Shown here: in pieces, positions 1-11,100 of the stretch | Position numbering within the stretch: the stretch's first letter is position 1 | Layout: the number at the start of each line of letters is the position of its first letter | Assembly: GCA_036971715.1 (NCBI GenBank) | Contig: JAVHJL010000003.1 | Location: 1,426,001-1,490,000 of the forward strand | Source: Arthrobotrys musiformis | Taxonomy: Eukaryota; Ascomycota; Orbiliomycetes; Orbiliales; Orbiliaceae | DNA: 64,000 nucleotides | Direction: 5' to 3' | Translations under genes and position numbers: made by a program | The notes under the pieces: model-generated | Told to the model about the DNA's origin: nothing | Database searches by the model: none | Seen by the model: only the letters and a program-made list of their open reading frames with translations

Positions 1-399
1 TATTGTTTCCCTGTATTTTAAATATAATAGTACAAGTCTTTCCCACGAACCCCATCCCTGTCCCAAAAAAACGGAATATACCTTTTTTTTTCAAGAACGA
101 AATTTAAGTACCAAATTGTAAACGCCTTTTTCCTTAAGAACGTAATAGTTCTTCCAATCGCCCTTCCGTGCTGGCTGGATTTCGCCGAGGGGGAGAGAGA
201 AGTAAGTTCCCCAGGACTATCTTAATTAAGGTAGTCCCCGGCGTTCTATTCCGTGATACAGGGTATATATCCCCATCAAAGGTCGTCGTTAATTGCAGTT
301 GCCGGGACCAAACGATAGTACCGTCTTGTATCCAACAGATACCTAACCGTTGAGACCTCCATTCCTTGTTTCGAAGTTTCAAAAAAAAAAAGTAGTCCT
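1..399. other. intergenic, left edge
   Basis: This stretch lies downstream of the BUD31 stop codon and runs to the left edge. I see only AT-rich sequence with poly-A and poly-T runs (around 66-90 and 380-391). The two overlapping short open frames at 134-382 show no family resemblance and look like chance. It probably holds the BUD31 3' untranslated region. Confidence 0.6.
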
Positions 400-1182
400 C
401 TAATCACTCGACGCACACCCACTATTACAAACCACATTAGTCAAAAACCCCCAAAATAACCACCGAAGAAAAGTAACTCACTGGCATCCGCAATTAACAC
501 ACTCCACCACCGTCTCCTTCGACATCCTCGCCTTGGGAACGCGACAAATACACGTCGATCCGAAATTCGTCTCCTTGGTCTGAATGCACTTCAAACAACA
601 GAGTTTCTCGTACCCCTGTTTCTTCCACTTGGCGATGAGTAGCGGGTCGGCGTATTTATTCTTCAACAGCCAGTCGTAGAGTTCTTTGCTTATGCCTTCT
701 TTGAGGTACATGTCGTAGATGTAGCGGGAACCTATGCGATATTAAATGTCAGAGATATATTTAATTTCAAAAGAAAGAAAAAAGAGTCCATTTATGGTAA
801 CGGCGGGTTCCGGAAGGAGGTCCCTCGAGAAATAAGAGTTCGCGAACGGGAGTAATAGACGGGTCGGGAAACGAACGCACCTCATGCACGCCTCCCCGTG
901 GGATTGGGATAGAAGAAAAGAAGATGATTGTTGTTTCATCCTACGTACGTTGATGCGAGATCTGGAAGATAGGCCAAAGCACCTCGTTCCTGCGCTTGCC
1001 GTCGTGAGGCGCGTTTTCAGCTATTTTTTTTCTGTCAGCCTGTTGCTATCCTTGCGAGAGCTTGGGATTTGGGCGTACGAACCGTCTTTCATCTTATTCT
1101 CGAACTCGAGGAGGGTATCTTCGATATCCTCGAAGCCGTCCGGTGGCGGCTTTCGCTTGTTTCGTGTGCGGATTGGAGGCAT
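400..1182 (-). CDS. BUD31: BUD31/G10 spliceosomal protein
   Basis: Pre-mRNA splicing factor of the BUD31/G10 family, a nuclear component of the activated spliceosome and the NTC/Prp19-related complex. Four exons on the minus strand: 1182-1083, 1020-949, 731-482 and 421-400. They join to 444 nt (147 residues), close to the usual family length of about 145-157. The start MPPIRTRNKRKPPPDGFEDI is a typical fungal G10 N-terminus. The middle has the conserved LWPIFQISHQRSRYIYD block. The C-terminal half holds the cysteine-rich zinc motifs (CCLKCIQT, CICRVP, CVNCGC). The last exon is only 22 nt: without it the frame stops at 480, inside a GTGAGT donor, and the family ending CGC-x-GCASSD is lost. An acceptor at 422-424 with a CTAAT branch site upstream restores it. 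Intron joins are inferred by phase and family match; identity is near certain. Confidence 0.95.
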
Positions 1183-1613
1183 TTTTGGGGTTTTTGCTGT
1201 TGGGAGGGTGGATAGTTGGGAGTTGATGCTGTGTATGTTTGGTGACGCAGTTTAAGTTTTGGAGATGGGCAAAAGGTCGCGAGTGAGCGAAGGACGAGCT
1301 TTGAAATCCATTCTCAGTGTCACGTGATATACATTCTGTGATTATAAATGCGGAAACATTGGAAGTATCTGGACTACGAGTAAGATCTATAGGTAAAAAG
1401 GGGAATATTAAGCTTCATGATGAAGGAATCTCTATTGGTCTATATAAATACAAAAAAAAGATCCACAGAATCAAAGTAAAATGGTCCTCGTACGCCAAAG
1501 TATAATAGGATAACCGCCCTCTGAACGCCCAACCATAGCCAAAGCACTTTTTCTAATCATATAGAGAGAGAATAAAAAGTAGAATACTTTATTTAGAGAG
1601 AAGGAAAAGTACC
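1183..1613. other. intergenic BUD31-FES1
   Basis: This gap is the BUD31 promoter plus the FES1 3' flank. It is AT-rich. An open frame of 62 codons on the plus strand (1317-1505) has no recognisable content and is read as chance. Confidence 0.5.
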
Positions 1614-2326
1614 CTATGCGGCGACTTTATTTCCCTCGGACTTCAGTCTGCTCCTGAGCTCGTCGATGGCGTCCATATCCGTAGCACTCAGGTTCTTCTG
1701 GGAATACTCGTCTTTCAGTCCCTCGGGCAGCTTTGAGACGCACTGGTCCAGTGCGAGCTGGTGGTTTCGGACGAAGCTGCTGATGGCGTAGAGGGCCTTC
1801 GATCTGACGTCGGCGGCGGAGTCGTTCAGTGCCAGGCGGACGAGGCTTTCCACGCCTTCTGTTTTGTGGAACTGTTTCGTTCGAAGATATTATTAGCATA
1901 CGAGTCAAACCATAGATATATAAATATATAAAATAAAAAATAATAGAGGCAACATACCTGATCCTGACTCTTCTCATTATTCTGCACAGCAGTACCAATA
2001 CACCAAGCAGCCATAAACCTCATCTCCTTCTCCCCAGCCGCCAACTGCTTAACAAGCGGATCCCAAAGCTTGAGGTTCTCCAGATTATTAGCGTTATCGA
2101 GATTCTCGACCAGCTGTTCCAGGTTGTCGAATGCGATTTCTCGGTTCTCGAGGGTGGCCGTGGGGTCGGTGATGCACTGCATCGCTTCGACCATCATTTC
2201 GGCATCGCTTTTGCCGCCCATGAGGAGCTGGGCTAGAGCATCTTGGTCCAGACGGGGCAGTTGGCGGTCTTCGCCCTCTTGTTCGGGCGCGGAGGCGGCG
2301 ACGGACCAGGCGAGGACTTTTTCCAT
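1614..2326 (-). CDS. FES1: Hsp70 nucleotide exchange factor Fes1
   Basis: Cytosolic nucleotide exchange factor for Hsp70 (HspBP1/Fes1 family), which releases ADP and substrate from Hsp70. Two exons on the minus strand: 2326-1958 and 1871-1614, with an 86-nt intron (donor GTATGTT, acceptor CAG). They join to 627 nt, 208 residues, typical for short fungal Fes1. The start MEKVLAWSVAAS matches the conserved N-terminus, where fungal Fes1 reads like M-x-x-LLKWS. Armadillo-type helices follow: the central LWDPLVKQL...MRFMAAWCIGTAVQNNEKSQ block and, after the intron, VRSKALYAISSFVRNH. It diverges from BMT2 across a 338-nt promoter with a multi-unit heat-shock element. FES1 is one of the core Hsf1 targets in budding yeast, so heat induction is likely. 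Confidence 0.95.
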
Positions 2327-2587
2327 GGTGGGGGTTTGGATATTTGGCGGGGCTTTCTCAGGTTCTTTTAAATTTGAAAAAAAATGGCTAGAGAGTACTA
2401 AAAAATGGTGGTAATAGGAGAAGTTCTCGAGTATATATATTTGGGTATTTGTATTATCGAGTTTATGCCCTCTGAGTGCCAGCAGTGATGGTGATGGTAT
2501 TAATAGTCGTGGTGGAGTCGAAGAAGTTGAAGGATGAAGGCGAAGATATATTTTCTGCGTCTAAGATCCCATCTGCCAAGCGCAGCC

Positions 2588-2610
2588 TTCCAGGATGTTC
2601 CAGAACCTTC
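2588..2610. promoter_or_regulatory. heat-shock element between FES1 and BMT2
   Basis: Positions 2598-2610 read TTCcaGAAccTTC, three perfectly phased, alternately oriented NTTCN/NGAAN units. Extending left in the same 5-nt phase gives TTC at 2588 and GGA at 2593 (one mismatch to GAA), so five units with one imperfect. This is the binding pattern of trimeric Hsf1. It lies 262-284 nt upstream of the FES1 ATG and 55-77 nt upstream of the BMT2 ATG chosen here. FES1 is the expected target. Confidence 0.75.
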
Positions 2611-2664
2611 AACCTTGTCTTTTGCTCATCTCCAAAACACCATGAAAAACATCACCAGTCCATC

Positions 2665-3600
2665 ATGACCGCCAAATCCAAAAAGAAACGAAAACCAACC
2701 TCTGCCCTCCTCTCCCGCCGTCGCCAGCAGCAATCATCATCATCATCAACACCAACATCATCTTCCACAGCTCCTCTCCCCTCAAAACTCTCCCGCACTC
2801 TAATACGCTCCCATCACACAACCCAAAAACGTCTCTCCCAAGCAATCCTCCAAAACGACACAACAGCAATAACAGCCCTAAAATCCCAACTCTCAACCTC
2901 CGGCGGCCTCGAAGCCTACCAACGCGCCAGTGTCTCCGGTCAATCCTCAAAACGTGGCGGCGACAGCTCAAAAATCCTCGTAGATTGGTTCACCGATCTC
3001 GGGATCCCAAAACCCCACAATGGCAGTAACCCACTATCATCCCACAGACTCCTAGAAATAGGCTGCCTATCACCGACTAATATAGTCCACACCTACTTCC
3101 CCCGCTCTCAAAGGACGTTAATGGACTTAAACTCCCTCCATCCCGATGATATCCTCAAACAGGACTTCATGACCTTCCCCCTCCCGAGGAGCGTGGACGA
3201 AGGATACGACATCATCTCCTGCTCTCTGGTTCTAAACTACGTCCCCACCCCCTCCGGCAGGGGTGATATGCTAAGGCACATAACCTCATTCATGGAACAA
3301 GCGCTAGAAAGACGTCGTAAAAGACCAGTCTCTGAAGATAATAACTGGACGAATACCTTCCCAGCGGTATTCCTAGTCCTTCCGGCACCATGCGTCACAA
3401 ATAGTAGATACCTCACCGAGGATAGGTTACAAGAAATAATGTCCTCCCTAGGCTACGAAATGCTCAAAAGAAAGCTCTCACCAAAGTTGGTGTATTATTT
3501 ATGGAAATTCGTTGGAGGCGGTAGTAGTCACCCAAAATTTAAAAAGACAGAATTACTACCGGGTGGGAAGAGAAACAACTTCGCCATTGTGCTGGAGTGA
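2665..3600 (+). CDS. BMT2: 25S rRNA adenine-N1 methyltransferase Bmt2
   Basis: Nucleolar SAM-dependent methyltransferase expected to make m1A in 25S rRNA (Bmt2 family, related to SAMTOR). Single exon, 311 residues from the chosen ATG. The N-terminus is a basic nucleolar-type tail (TAKSKKKRKPTSALLSRRR) followed by a serine-rich stretch. The SAM-binding region is around residue 128 (LLEIGCLSPTN). The acidic D-L-N-S-L turn, the QDFMTFPLP motif and FDIISCSLVLNYVP-like segment (here YDIISCSLVLNYVP) follow. The family block FLVLPAPCVTNSRYL and the C-terminal YYLWKF are present. The frame stays open upstream to 2476, but those 63 codons are unlike the family and overlap the heat-shock element, so I start at 2665, where the conserved basic tail begins. 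Confidence 0.93.
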   Translation: MTAKSKKKRKPTSALLSRRRQQQSSSSSTPTSSSTAPLPSKLSRTLIRSHHTTQKRLSQAILQNDTTAITALKSQLSTSGGLEAYQRASVSGQSSKRGGDSSKILVDWFTDLGIPKPHNGSNPLSSHRLLEIGCLSPTNIVHTYFPRSQRTLMDLNSLHPDDILKQDFMTFPLPRSVDEGYDIISCSLVLNYVPTPSGRGDMLRHITSFMEQALERRRKRPVSEDNNWTNTFPAVFLVLPAPCVTNSRYLTEDRLQEIMSSLGYEMLKRKLSPKLVYYLWKFVGGGSSHPKFKKTELLPGGKRNNFAIVLE

Positions 3601-4742
3601 TCCAGATCGAATCGAAGACCAGCCTAATCAGGGTCTCGATTTGATAAAAAAAAATCCAATCGGAAGGAGATATATATAATATTTGAAAGAGCATGTTGGG
3701 TTCGATTCTAGAATTGTCATGGCGTTCGTTGGCTGTTTCAGTGGGTGTAGTTGTGTATATTACGTGTATGTACGATATAGTTGCAGGGAAATATAGCGAT
3801 GACGAATGTTACAATTTACGATCATTACTACCTCACGAACTAATAGTGAGCAAGTGAACACTTGAGGAAACCAAAAATATCTATTCTCCACTCCCAAGGC
3901 CAGAAATAATAACGGCCCGACCAGCTCGAAGCTGTGTATACTAGTTCCTCAAATACAGAGAACACACGCACACTCATCCGCTAAAGTACTCGAACATGTT
4001 GCCAAAACAAAAGTATAACAATAAAGTATAACAATGAAAATGAAGACCCCTCCGTGACGAGTTCAATAAAAAAAAACAAAAAGAAAGCCAAAGGCACCGA
4101 TGATGTCGTGCGACAGAAGAAAATATAAAGGAGAGTCGTCTCAGTCGTCACTTTTTAAAACAAAAATGCAAAATGTGTGAACAAAAAAAAGCGAAAAGGA
4201 AAAAAGTACTTGCAAGAAGGGAAAGGGTATTAATGGGTCTTGACGAATGTAAGTGCGGAAGGGTAAGAATGCCCCCCCCCCCTAAAAGCTTGATCAAAAG
4301 CTCCCCGGATATGATGATTGGAATAAAGGCGAAAAAGAAGAGATATCCAAACCAACGGAACAAGAGGGATAACAAAAAAAAGCCAACAGATGCGCTCTTT
4401 ATCCACCAATTTGTCCTGCCGATAACATGGTCAGAATGGTATGGGGGTGTAGAGGATGAAAGTTATCAAAGAGAAAGAAAAAACAAAGGTCGAGGATAAT
4501 GAATAAAGGAAACAATGTGGTCTGTTGAATCCGATATGGGTGTGTGAAGTCGGTTTACGTAGGTTTGGAGTGCTACTTTTGTTGAATGCAAAATATGGGT
4601 ATCTCAAAAATGCTGCAAGGAAAAGAAATGGTTGATCCAAAACGAGCAGAGAAATTTATGAAGCCTGTTCCATTCTAAGAGGAAAATGTCAGACATCATG
4701 TCATTTGCTGCGTTAATGTGAGCTAAAGCGCTTGTACGAACC
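3601..4742. other. intergenic BMT2-CRIB gene
   Basis: The two genes converge on this 1.1-kb stretch. It holds 3' flanks, poly-A tracts and a poly-C run (4272-4281). The opposing open frames near 4148-4640 are low complexity and unrecognised. I see no gene. Confidence 0.5.
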
Positions 4743-5198
4743 TTACTGGGTAGGCGGTGTAGCGGTTGTGGGGGAGTTAACCGGCCTCTGTTCTACCTCA
4801 TCGTACGACTTGACACTATCATAAGGAGGCGGTACCGAAGAAGGGCGTTCAGATGTTTCCACCAACCTGCTGGAGCTGACGATGCGGGTTGGCGATGGTG
4901 TTCTGTCGTCATATGTAGAACCGAAACATTTTCCCAGGAAAGCCATGAAGCACGACTGCTTCTTTCTTCGTCCGGAGCCAGAACCACCTCGCTGGGCGGT
5001 CATGCCATTTTGTCGCTGATAATTTGGTGGGTTCCTGCGACGGTTGACCTCCTCGGCTGTGATCTCACCACGGAGAACTTGCTCCCATTCTGGTGGGAGT
5101 CCGGTAAAACCACCTGTTGTGTGATCGAATCCAACGTGGGTAACATGGTCGAATTGGTAAGGGGTACCAACCTCCATGGCCATTTTGTCGTCTGACAT
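4743..5198 (-). CDS. small CRIB (p21-Rho-binding) domain protein
   Basis: A 151-residue protein that is almost only a Cdc42/Rac-binding CRIB module. Residues about 10-45 fit the CRIB consensus: VGTPYQFDHVTHVGFD then TGGFTGLPPEWEQVL, with the I/V-S/G-x-P, F-x-H-x-x-H-V-G and GLP-x-EW signatures. Next come a basic-cysteine patch (GRRKKQSCFMAFLGKCFG), which could anchor the protein to membrane by charge and acylation, and a Ser/Pro tail with a PPPY motif of the kind bound by WW domains. No kinase domain follows, so it is not an intact PAK. The layout recalls the small Cdc42 effectors SPEC/CDC42SE or yeast Gic1/2; a fungal name cannot be given. The stop codon lies in a donor-like CAGTAAGG. A tiny extra exon (acceptor CAG near 4706) would alter only the last residues. 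Confidence 0.75.
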   Translation of the reverse strand: MSDDKMAMEVGTPYQFDHVTHVGFDHTTGGFTGLPPEWEQVLRGEITAEEVNRRRNPPNYQRQNGMTAQRGGSGSGRRKKQSCFMAFLGKCFGSTYDDRTPSPTRIVSSSRLVETSERPSSVPPPYDSVKSYDEVEQRPVNSPTTATPPTQ

Positions 5199-8100
5199 TC
5201 GAGTTCCGATTTTTCGAAGAAAATATGTGAAGAAAGAGAAGAAGAAAGAGTCGCTACTCGAAATCCAATCAAAAACAACTGGAAGACTGAAAGGTTATAA
5301 AGGGTCGGATAAAAAGCTCAGAGACCTCGGAGGCACGGAACTCTTCTAGAACTGGAACAGTCGGAAAGACAGAAATAGAGCCTAAAGGTGCCCAAGACAA
5401 TCCACGCAACAGATCAGGAGCTCAAGGGACCGAATTGTCGGGTCAGAGACGGGGGTTGGAGTTGACAGTTTGGTACTGTTGGTTTGTTGGTCCTACAACA
5501 GTTACTATCACTGCTGCTGCTGGCTAGTCGAAGCGCCTTTGAGTTGGCAAGTAGATACTAGTGCACGTAGGGCGAAGTATCCTCGAATCGGCGCAAGTGA
5601 TGGCTCCGAAGTGACCCTGGGATAGCGCTGGTTTTCTACTTTATTTTTCTGTGTACCTTGCAGGATCGGAAACCACCAACCAGACAGACCGTCTCTGCGC
5701 CGGTTGTCGAAGGAAAATAAGAGAAGTATCCAGTCGACACTGTCGAAGGAGAAGCAAGCAGACGAAGAGAAAAAAATGGTGGAGAGGGTCAGAAGGAAGG
5801 GGAGAAGAAGAAGAAGAAGTCGGAGCCTAGAAAAAGAGAGGGAGATAAAGAGGGAGAGAGGAGGATGCTGAGAAACTGTGATGATAATATGGAAATCCTA
5901 GAACAGGCCCCCCAGTTTGTTTGATTGGCTTTGAGTCGGGCTTTCCCGTATCCGTCCCGTTTCTTAACAGCTATTCGCTTGGTGTTTCTTTCTGTGGACC
6001 GTGTGGACCAGGACTGATTGTTTCAGCAATCAGTAAAATTCGAATGCCAGAAAAACGTGCCCGTTATTGTGCTTAAAAGAGGCAGTTGGTAAATCTCTTG
6101 AGGTTTGAATGAGCCGAAGATGGGTCGAGTAAAATAATTTCAAGTTTCAAGAACAGCCGTCGAGAATGAGTGACCCCTTGAAGAGTAACGTCCCTGTGTG
6201 GCTGTGAGTATATATTCAAGCCAAAAGCGTAGATTTATATAAAAGCATAGATAAATAGAAAGAATTGCAGGTGTTCCCTATTTGAATATATCTTTTTTGC
6301 GGGGAATGTCAAGACGGCCTGAGCGGAACCAAAACTCGATTCAAACGGCCGGGCGAAGCTAAGATGGAGACTTGAAGGGGGGGGCAGAGATGAGGGGGAG
6401 ATGAGGATGAGAGTGTTTTATTACCTTGGAGGAAGCAATAACGGAGGGTTTTATTGCTGCTAGTCGTAAAGGAAGGAAAAGAAATAGGAGACCGGACCAC
6501 ACAAGAGCCTTGACGAGATCTTAATAATGGAATTGTAATATTTTTCTTTTTTGTCTTGTCTAAGAGATAGTGAGATAATAGGATTCTTACTATCGATAGA
6601 TGATGTCCCTATCGATATTAATAACGGTGAAGCTGATGATGATGTGACGATGATGGGAAATAATAATATAACTGAAGGGGACGAAGAGGAGGAAGAAGAA
6701 AAGAGGCGGCGGATATCGACGCACACTTAAGGAGGAGGAGTATGAAGAGGAGGAAGTGGGTGCGTGTTGCCGCAGCGGATGCAGCAGTGTCTAAGAAGTG
6801 AGTATGTCTGGTGTATGTATGTGTGGATGTATGTATGCGTTATGTCTGTATGTATGAGTGTATGTATAGATAGGCCTGCAGACGTCCAAGCTAGTACTTG
6901 TTCCCACCGCTCACTTGGGTAAAGTAAGTATCCGCCACTCTATTTGACCCGATTTTCTTGGAGAAGAACTCGAGCTACTGGAGGTCAAAAAAAATAAAAA
7001 CTAGAAAAAGAGAAAGGCCAGTTCTGTGGAGGGGGAGGGGGCCGAGAAGCTTTTTATCAAGACCCGTCCGCGTCTGCTAGACTACACTACAGGGCAAGAT
7101 GTAAGTGCAGAAACGAAAAAAAAATCCTACTGAAGGGTACCGATGCAATAAGTTATCCGAGAACGGCTGGAAACAAATAAACGGAGGGCAAGGCAAGCAA
7201 GGAATATTACGGCGCTGGGGATCGAAAGATGGGTCGACGCTACTAGTATACTATGTAGGTGAGTAAGTACTATACCTTCGGATCCTACTACTCAATATTT
7301 GTAAGAGGATGGCTTAGTTGAGATATCAGAACAGGAGGAGTGCCTTGCTTCAAGGCGCTATCGGATGGGAATGACCTTGTCTAATCCATAACCTCATCGG
7401 TCAGGTCAGGTTTCCATGCCGGGTCCGCTTAAAAAAGGTACCAGACTCGAGCTGCTAAGATGTATTCGGCTGTCGCAATCCAATGCGTACCTGATCCATC
7501 TACTGCCTCCAAGCCAAACCAGGATGGTGTGAAACCACCACACGAATAAAAGGGCCAGGTACTTGTACATAATCAACGATAGTTGGTATCATACGGCGAC
7601 CCAACGGGCATAGCACTACATCTGTACGTTAAAGAGGGCATACGTCTCTGCCGTCTACCTACATACATATGGAGCAGGAACCACTTTGGCTACGGTCATC
7701 ACGATCCATACCAATGTTACCTGGCAAACCTCAGCCAGGCTGCTGTCCTTTTAACCCGTTGGGTGTGCGGTTTCTCACAATGCTGTCCGAAGAAGAAATA
7801 TATCTGATACACGCGGGAACCCAGAAAGACCAGATGATTCGAGTTTTCTTACTTTTTTTGCCCACCCCCTTCCCTCCTAATCGTTGGATGGCGGCGGAGC
7901 TTGTGCGAACAGGGGTCTAGTTCTGACAGAGTGTGGGGACGGCCAATTGCCCTCTGGCTAATTCAACGAGCAGGCTTTTGCAATTGCTGTGCGTGCTTTG
8001 CTTGCTTACTTCATTGCATCTTCAGATGGGAAACCCGATCACTCCACGAGCTTTTTTCACGAGCAAGCTTAGCTTACGTACCAGCGGCATATAGCCTGAT

Positions 8101-11100
8101 AGATTTATCTTCCCGTCTCTTTGGAAGCACGCCGACATGCCTGCTTGCTTCTACAGGAGTAGCTAGTAGACGAATATCTCCAGGATTTAATATTTTTCCT
8201 GGGTTTATTTAGAACGCTTGTGGCGGGCTGGCGAAATCTGCAAGCCCTCAAGGCCTCGACAAAAAAAAACGATCACCAGACGGTATGTCCCTTTTCTTTT
8301 CTTGATAATCATATGAATTGTTTTGTTTTGGTATCCTGCAGTTTGGCCCTTAAAGCCTTTGGTACCTGATCCAAAATAGAACACAGCCATCGACACGACT
8401 ATTTCCTTCTTGCTCGCCAGTGCAGACGGTGCCTTAGTCTTGACATGATGCATTAGCTTTCCCTCCTTCCGAATTCCCACAGCTCTTTTTTTCTAAACAT
8501 AACCCGCATCAATCGCCGCCCATCCTTCTCCTTCTAGTTACCCAAGTGGAGCGAGGGCACCGCCGGCCTCCCCGTGAAGACCAGCCGGTGTCATGTCAGC
8601 GAAAGAAAGTAAAAAAAGGCAGCGATCAAAATCCCAATGGTGCATGTTCTTATGTTTCACTATCCAGCCGCAAAAGGGTTCACAAAAAAACGTCAGATTC
8701 AAACTCAGACAAATGTTGCAATAGAATTTTGTATTCCTACAAAGTTGCATTTTTGGTGACTTTGCTATAGTCAGGAACAATTTTTTTTAGAAAAAAATGA
8801 CCTTAGTTATAGGGATTGCGCAACAAGTCCACTAGGTAGTCAAGGCTAGGGTACGGCGCCGCTCATGACGGCAGCCTGTCATGAGACCCTTTCAGGTACC
8901 TCGACCATCCATGTCAAAACCCAAAACCAATCTGTGAGCTCGGTTGAAGTAAAAGGGAAAAAAAATACTCCACCAAAGAAGAAACCTTCGAAAATATCCA
9001 GGCGGGCCAAGAATCTCGTATTAATCTAGAAGGTCGATCATAGACCCTCATCAATATATGAAGACGACCAGGTCCGCCAGTTTGGAATTTGGCACATGAG
9101 CGGTGTTAACCAACTAACTACCCTGGAAACCCCCCAACATCACGGACAAAAAGTACCGTACCAGCAAAATCCATTGACATGATATCGATGTCAGAGGCAA
9201 CTTTCTACCCGGCCTAAGCGAACACTTTATTCCACAGATAAAAAAGCGAGTTTCAAATATGTTGACCCGAAAAGGTTTATCAGAAGTTTGTACCGTAGAG
9301 TATCGGAGAGAGGAGCCTTCGATGCCGGCTGACCCTTGTTCGCTGGCAACCGTGCACCATTGAGGCACTTGAACCGAGCTTCTCAGTGCCCTTTGAGCAT
9401 TCGCCTATCTACCTGGGCAAATGCGCAATCAACAAGGTGCCCGCGGAGGCTTGCAAGAAAAACAAAAAGAACACACTCCATTCTGTCGAATCTATACCGT
9501 GTTTAGAATGCATATGCGAATACAGCCTTAATTTGGCGTTTTAAGTCTGTTTTCTACGATCTCGTGAGCGGCTCGTCGGTGGGGTCATTTATGCTGTTAT
9601 CAAGGAATCTTTTTCAATAACCCCAAAAGAAAAACCGCAAGGCTTGTGAAGAAGAAAGAAAAGTGGGATAAATTGATCAGTTGAAAGTCTACGATTCGGG
9701 TTAATGCTGCCACGCCCGCCACTTTTGTTGAAATCACCGTCGGTTTTAACGACCATTTTAGCATAAATTTCTCGTTGTTCTTTAGAGAACAAGGAATATT
9801 TAATACTCGATTATAAATTTAAATTATGAGGCTTCAAAAGATTATCGCCTAGAAGTATGGAGAGGGCTTATTAGCCCGCCCATCCAAACGGAACTTTTGG
9901 GTACCGACATGCTACATGTTTCAAGCCTTACCTGTAATCCGCTGCATTGTGACCTGGCGATATCGCTAAAGTCCACACCGCACATGCCTCGAATTCCCCA
10001 GATCATATGTCGACATGTGGACAGGACATGCTTCTCAAGACGTTATCGTGCTGTACCTGCAGGCTGCATCTGTTGAGCCTTTAGAAGAAAGAAAAAACAA
10101 TAATTTAAAATTACATTCACAAGTTTGTTTTCATCCCTCTCAAATACGGCACACTTGCGTCTCGATTGCGTCCGATATCTGTAATGCGTGCAGCCCTTGT
10201 TAGCCCCAGTTTGTATACCATATATCAAACGAACAACATAGCACTATGCATTCTTAAAATCGGACGCCAGGGATGGTTTATCCAGATATCGACAAATCGG
10301 AACCAACAAACCATGGGTCTACCCTCGAGCTCAAGCTTATGAAGAAATAACTTGCCTGACTCGATAGCCGGTGGTACTAGTACATGCACCTCAAGTTCAG
10401 GCAGTTCAGCAACAGCCAATTTGTTTTATTGTTGGAAAACAAAGAACTCCTGGCATATAACATGATATCATATCAATTAGTCAATTCGATTCGTCGACAT
10501 CTTTGGCAGGTGTAATATCGCAATACCCGAAGAATGCAACCAACCTAATCTCCTTCGGTGTCAACTTGAGCTGATACATGATATGAATAGCAGCCCTCTT
10601 CTCATAACCTCCCACACCACTTTGATATCGGTTTATCAGCCGATCCGAGCGGAGGCAAGTATTTCAGCCCGTCTATCAAAATCCAGCAGGCTTAAGAACT
10701 CCAAGTCGCATCGAAATCTCCAGAGCAGCACCGTCCCTGCTTCCGTGCAGGCAATTGACAGGGAGCAGCCCTGAAGGGCACCACAGGCGAGCTCCAGCAT
10801 GACCCATCTCCATTCCAGCAGATATTTTTGACCTCAGCCAGTCATATTCGATTATTCATCCCACAGTCGTCTGCACATGTCTATGGCATGCAGCGCTAGC
10901 CCAGACCCGCTCAGATAGCAAGCGGCGAGATTCTACTCATTCTGTTTGACAACAAGGAAAAGGATTATTTTGCCTTTCATAAGATGTGGCGTTAGTCCTC
11001 TTTTTTTGGTCTTCTTTTTTTCGCTTTTATGCATGTCATCGGGCTAGTCGTCTCGAAGGATTGATTAGTCCGGAGCAAACGATGGATATGGCCCCGACTA

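Noticed and set aside
2476..2664. 63-codon N-terminal extension of BMT2
   Set aside because: Not conserved in character with the family and overlaps the heat-shock element; the basic nucleolar tail begins at the ATG at 2665.
3700..3720. tRNA B-box-like GGGTTCGATTC
   Set aside because: No A box, acceptor stem or cloverleaf can be drawn around it.
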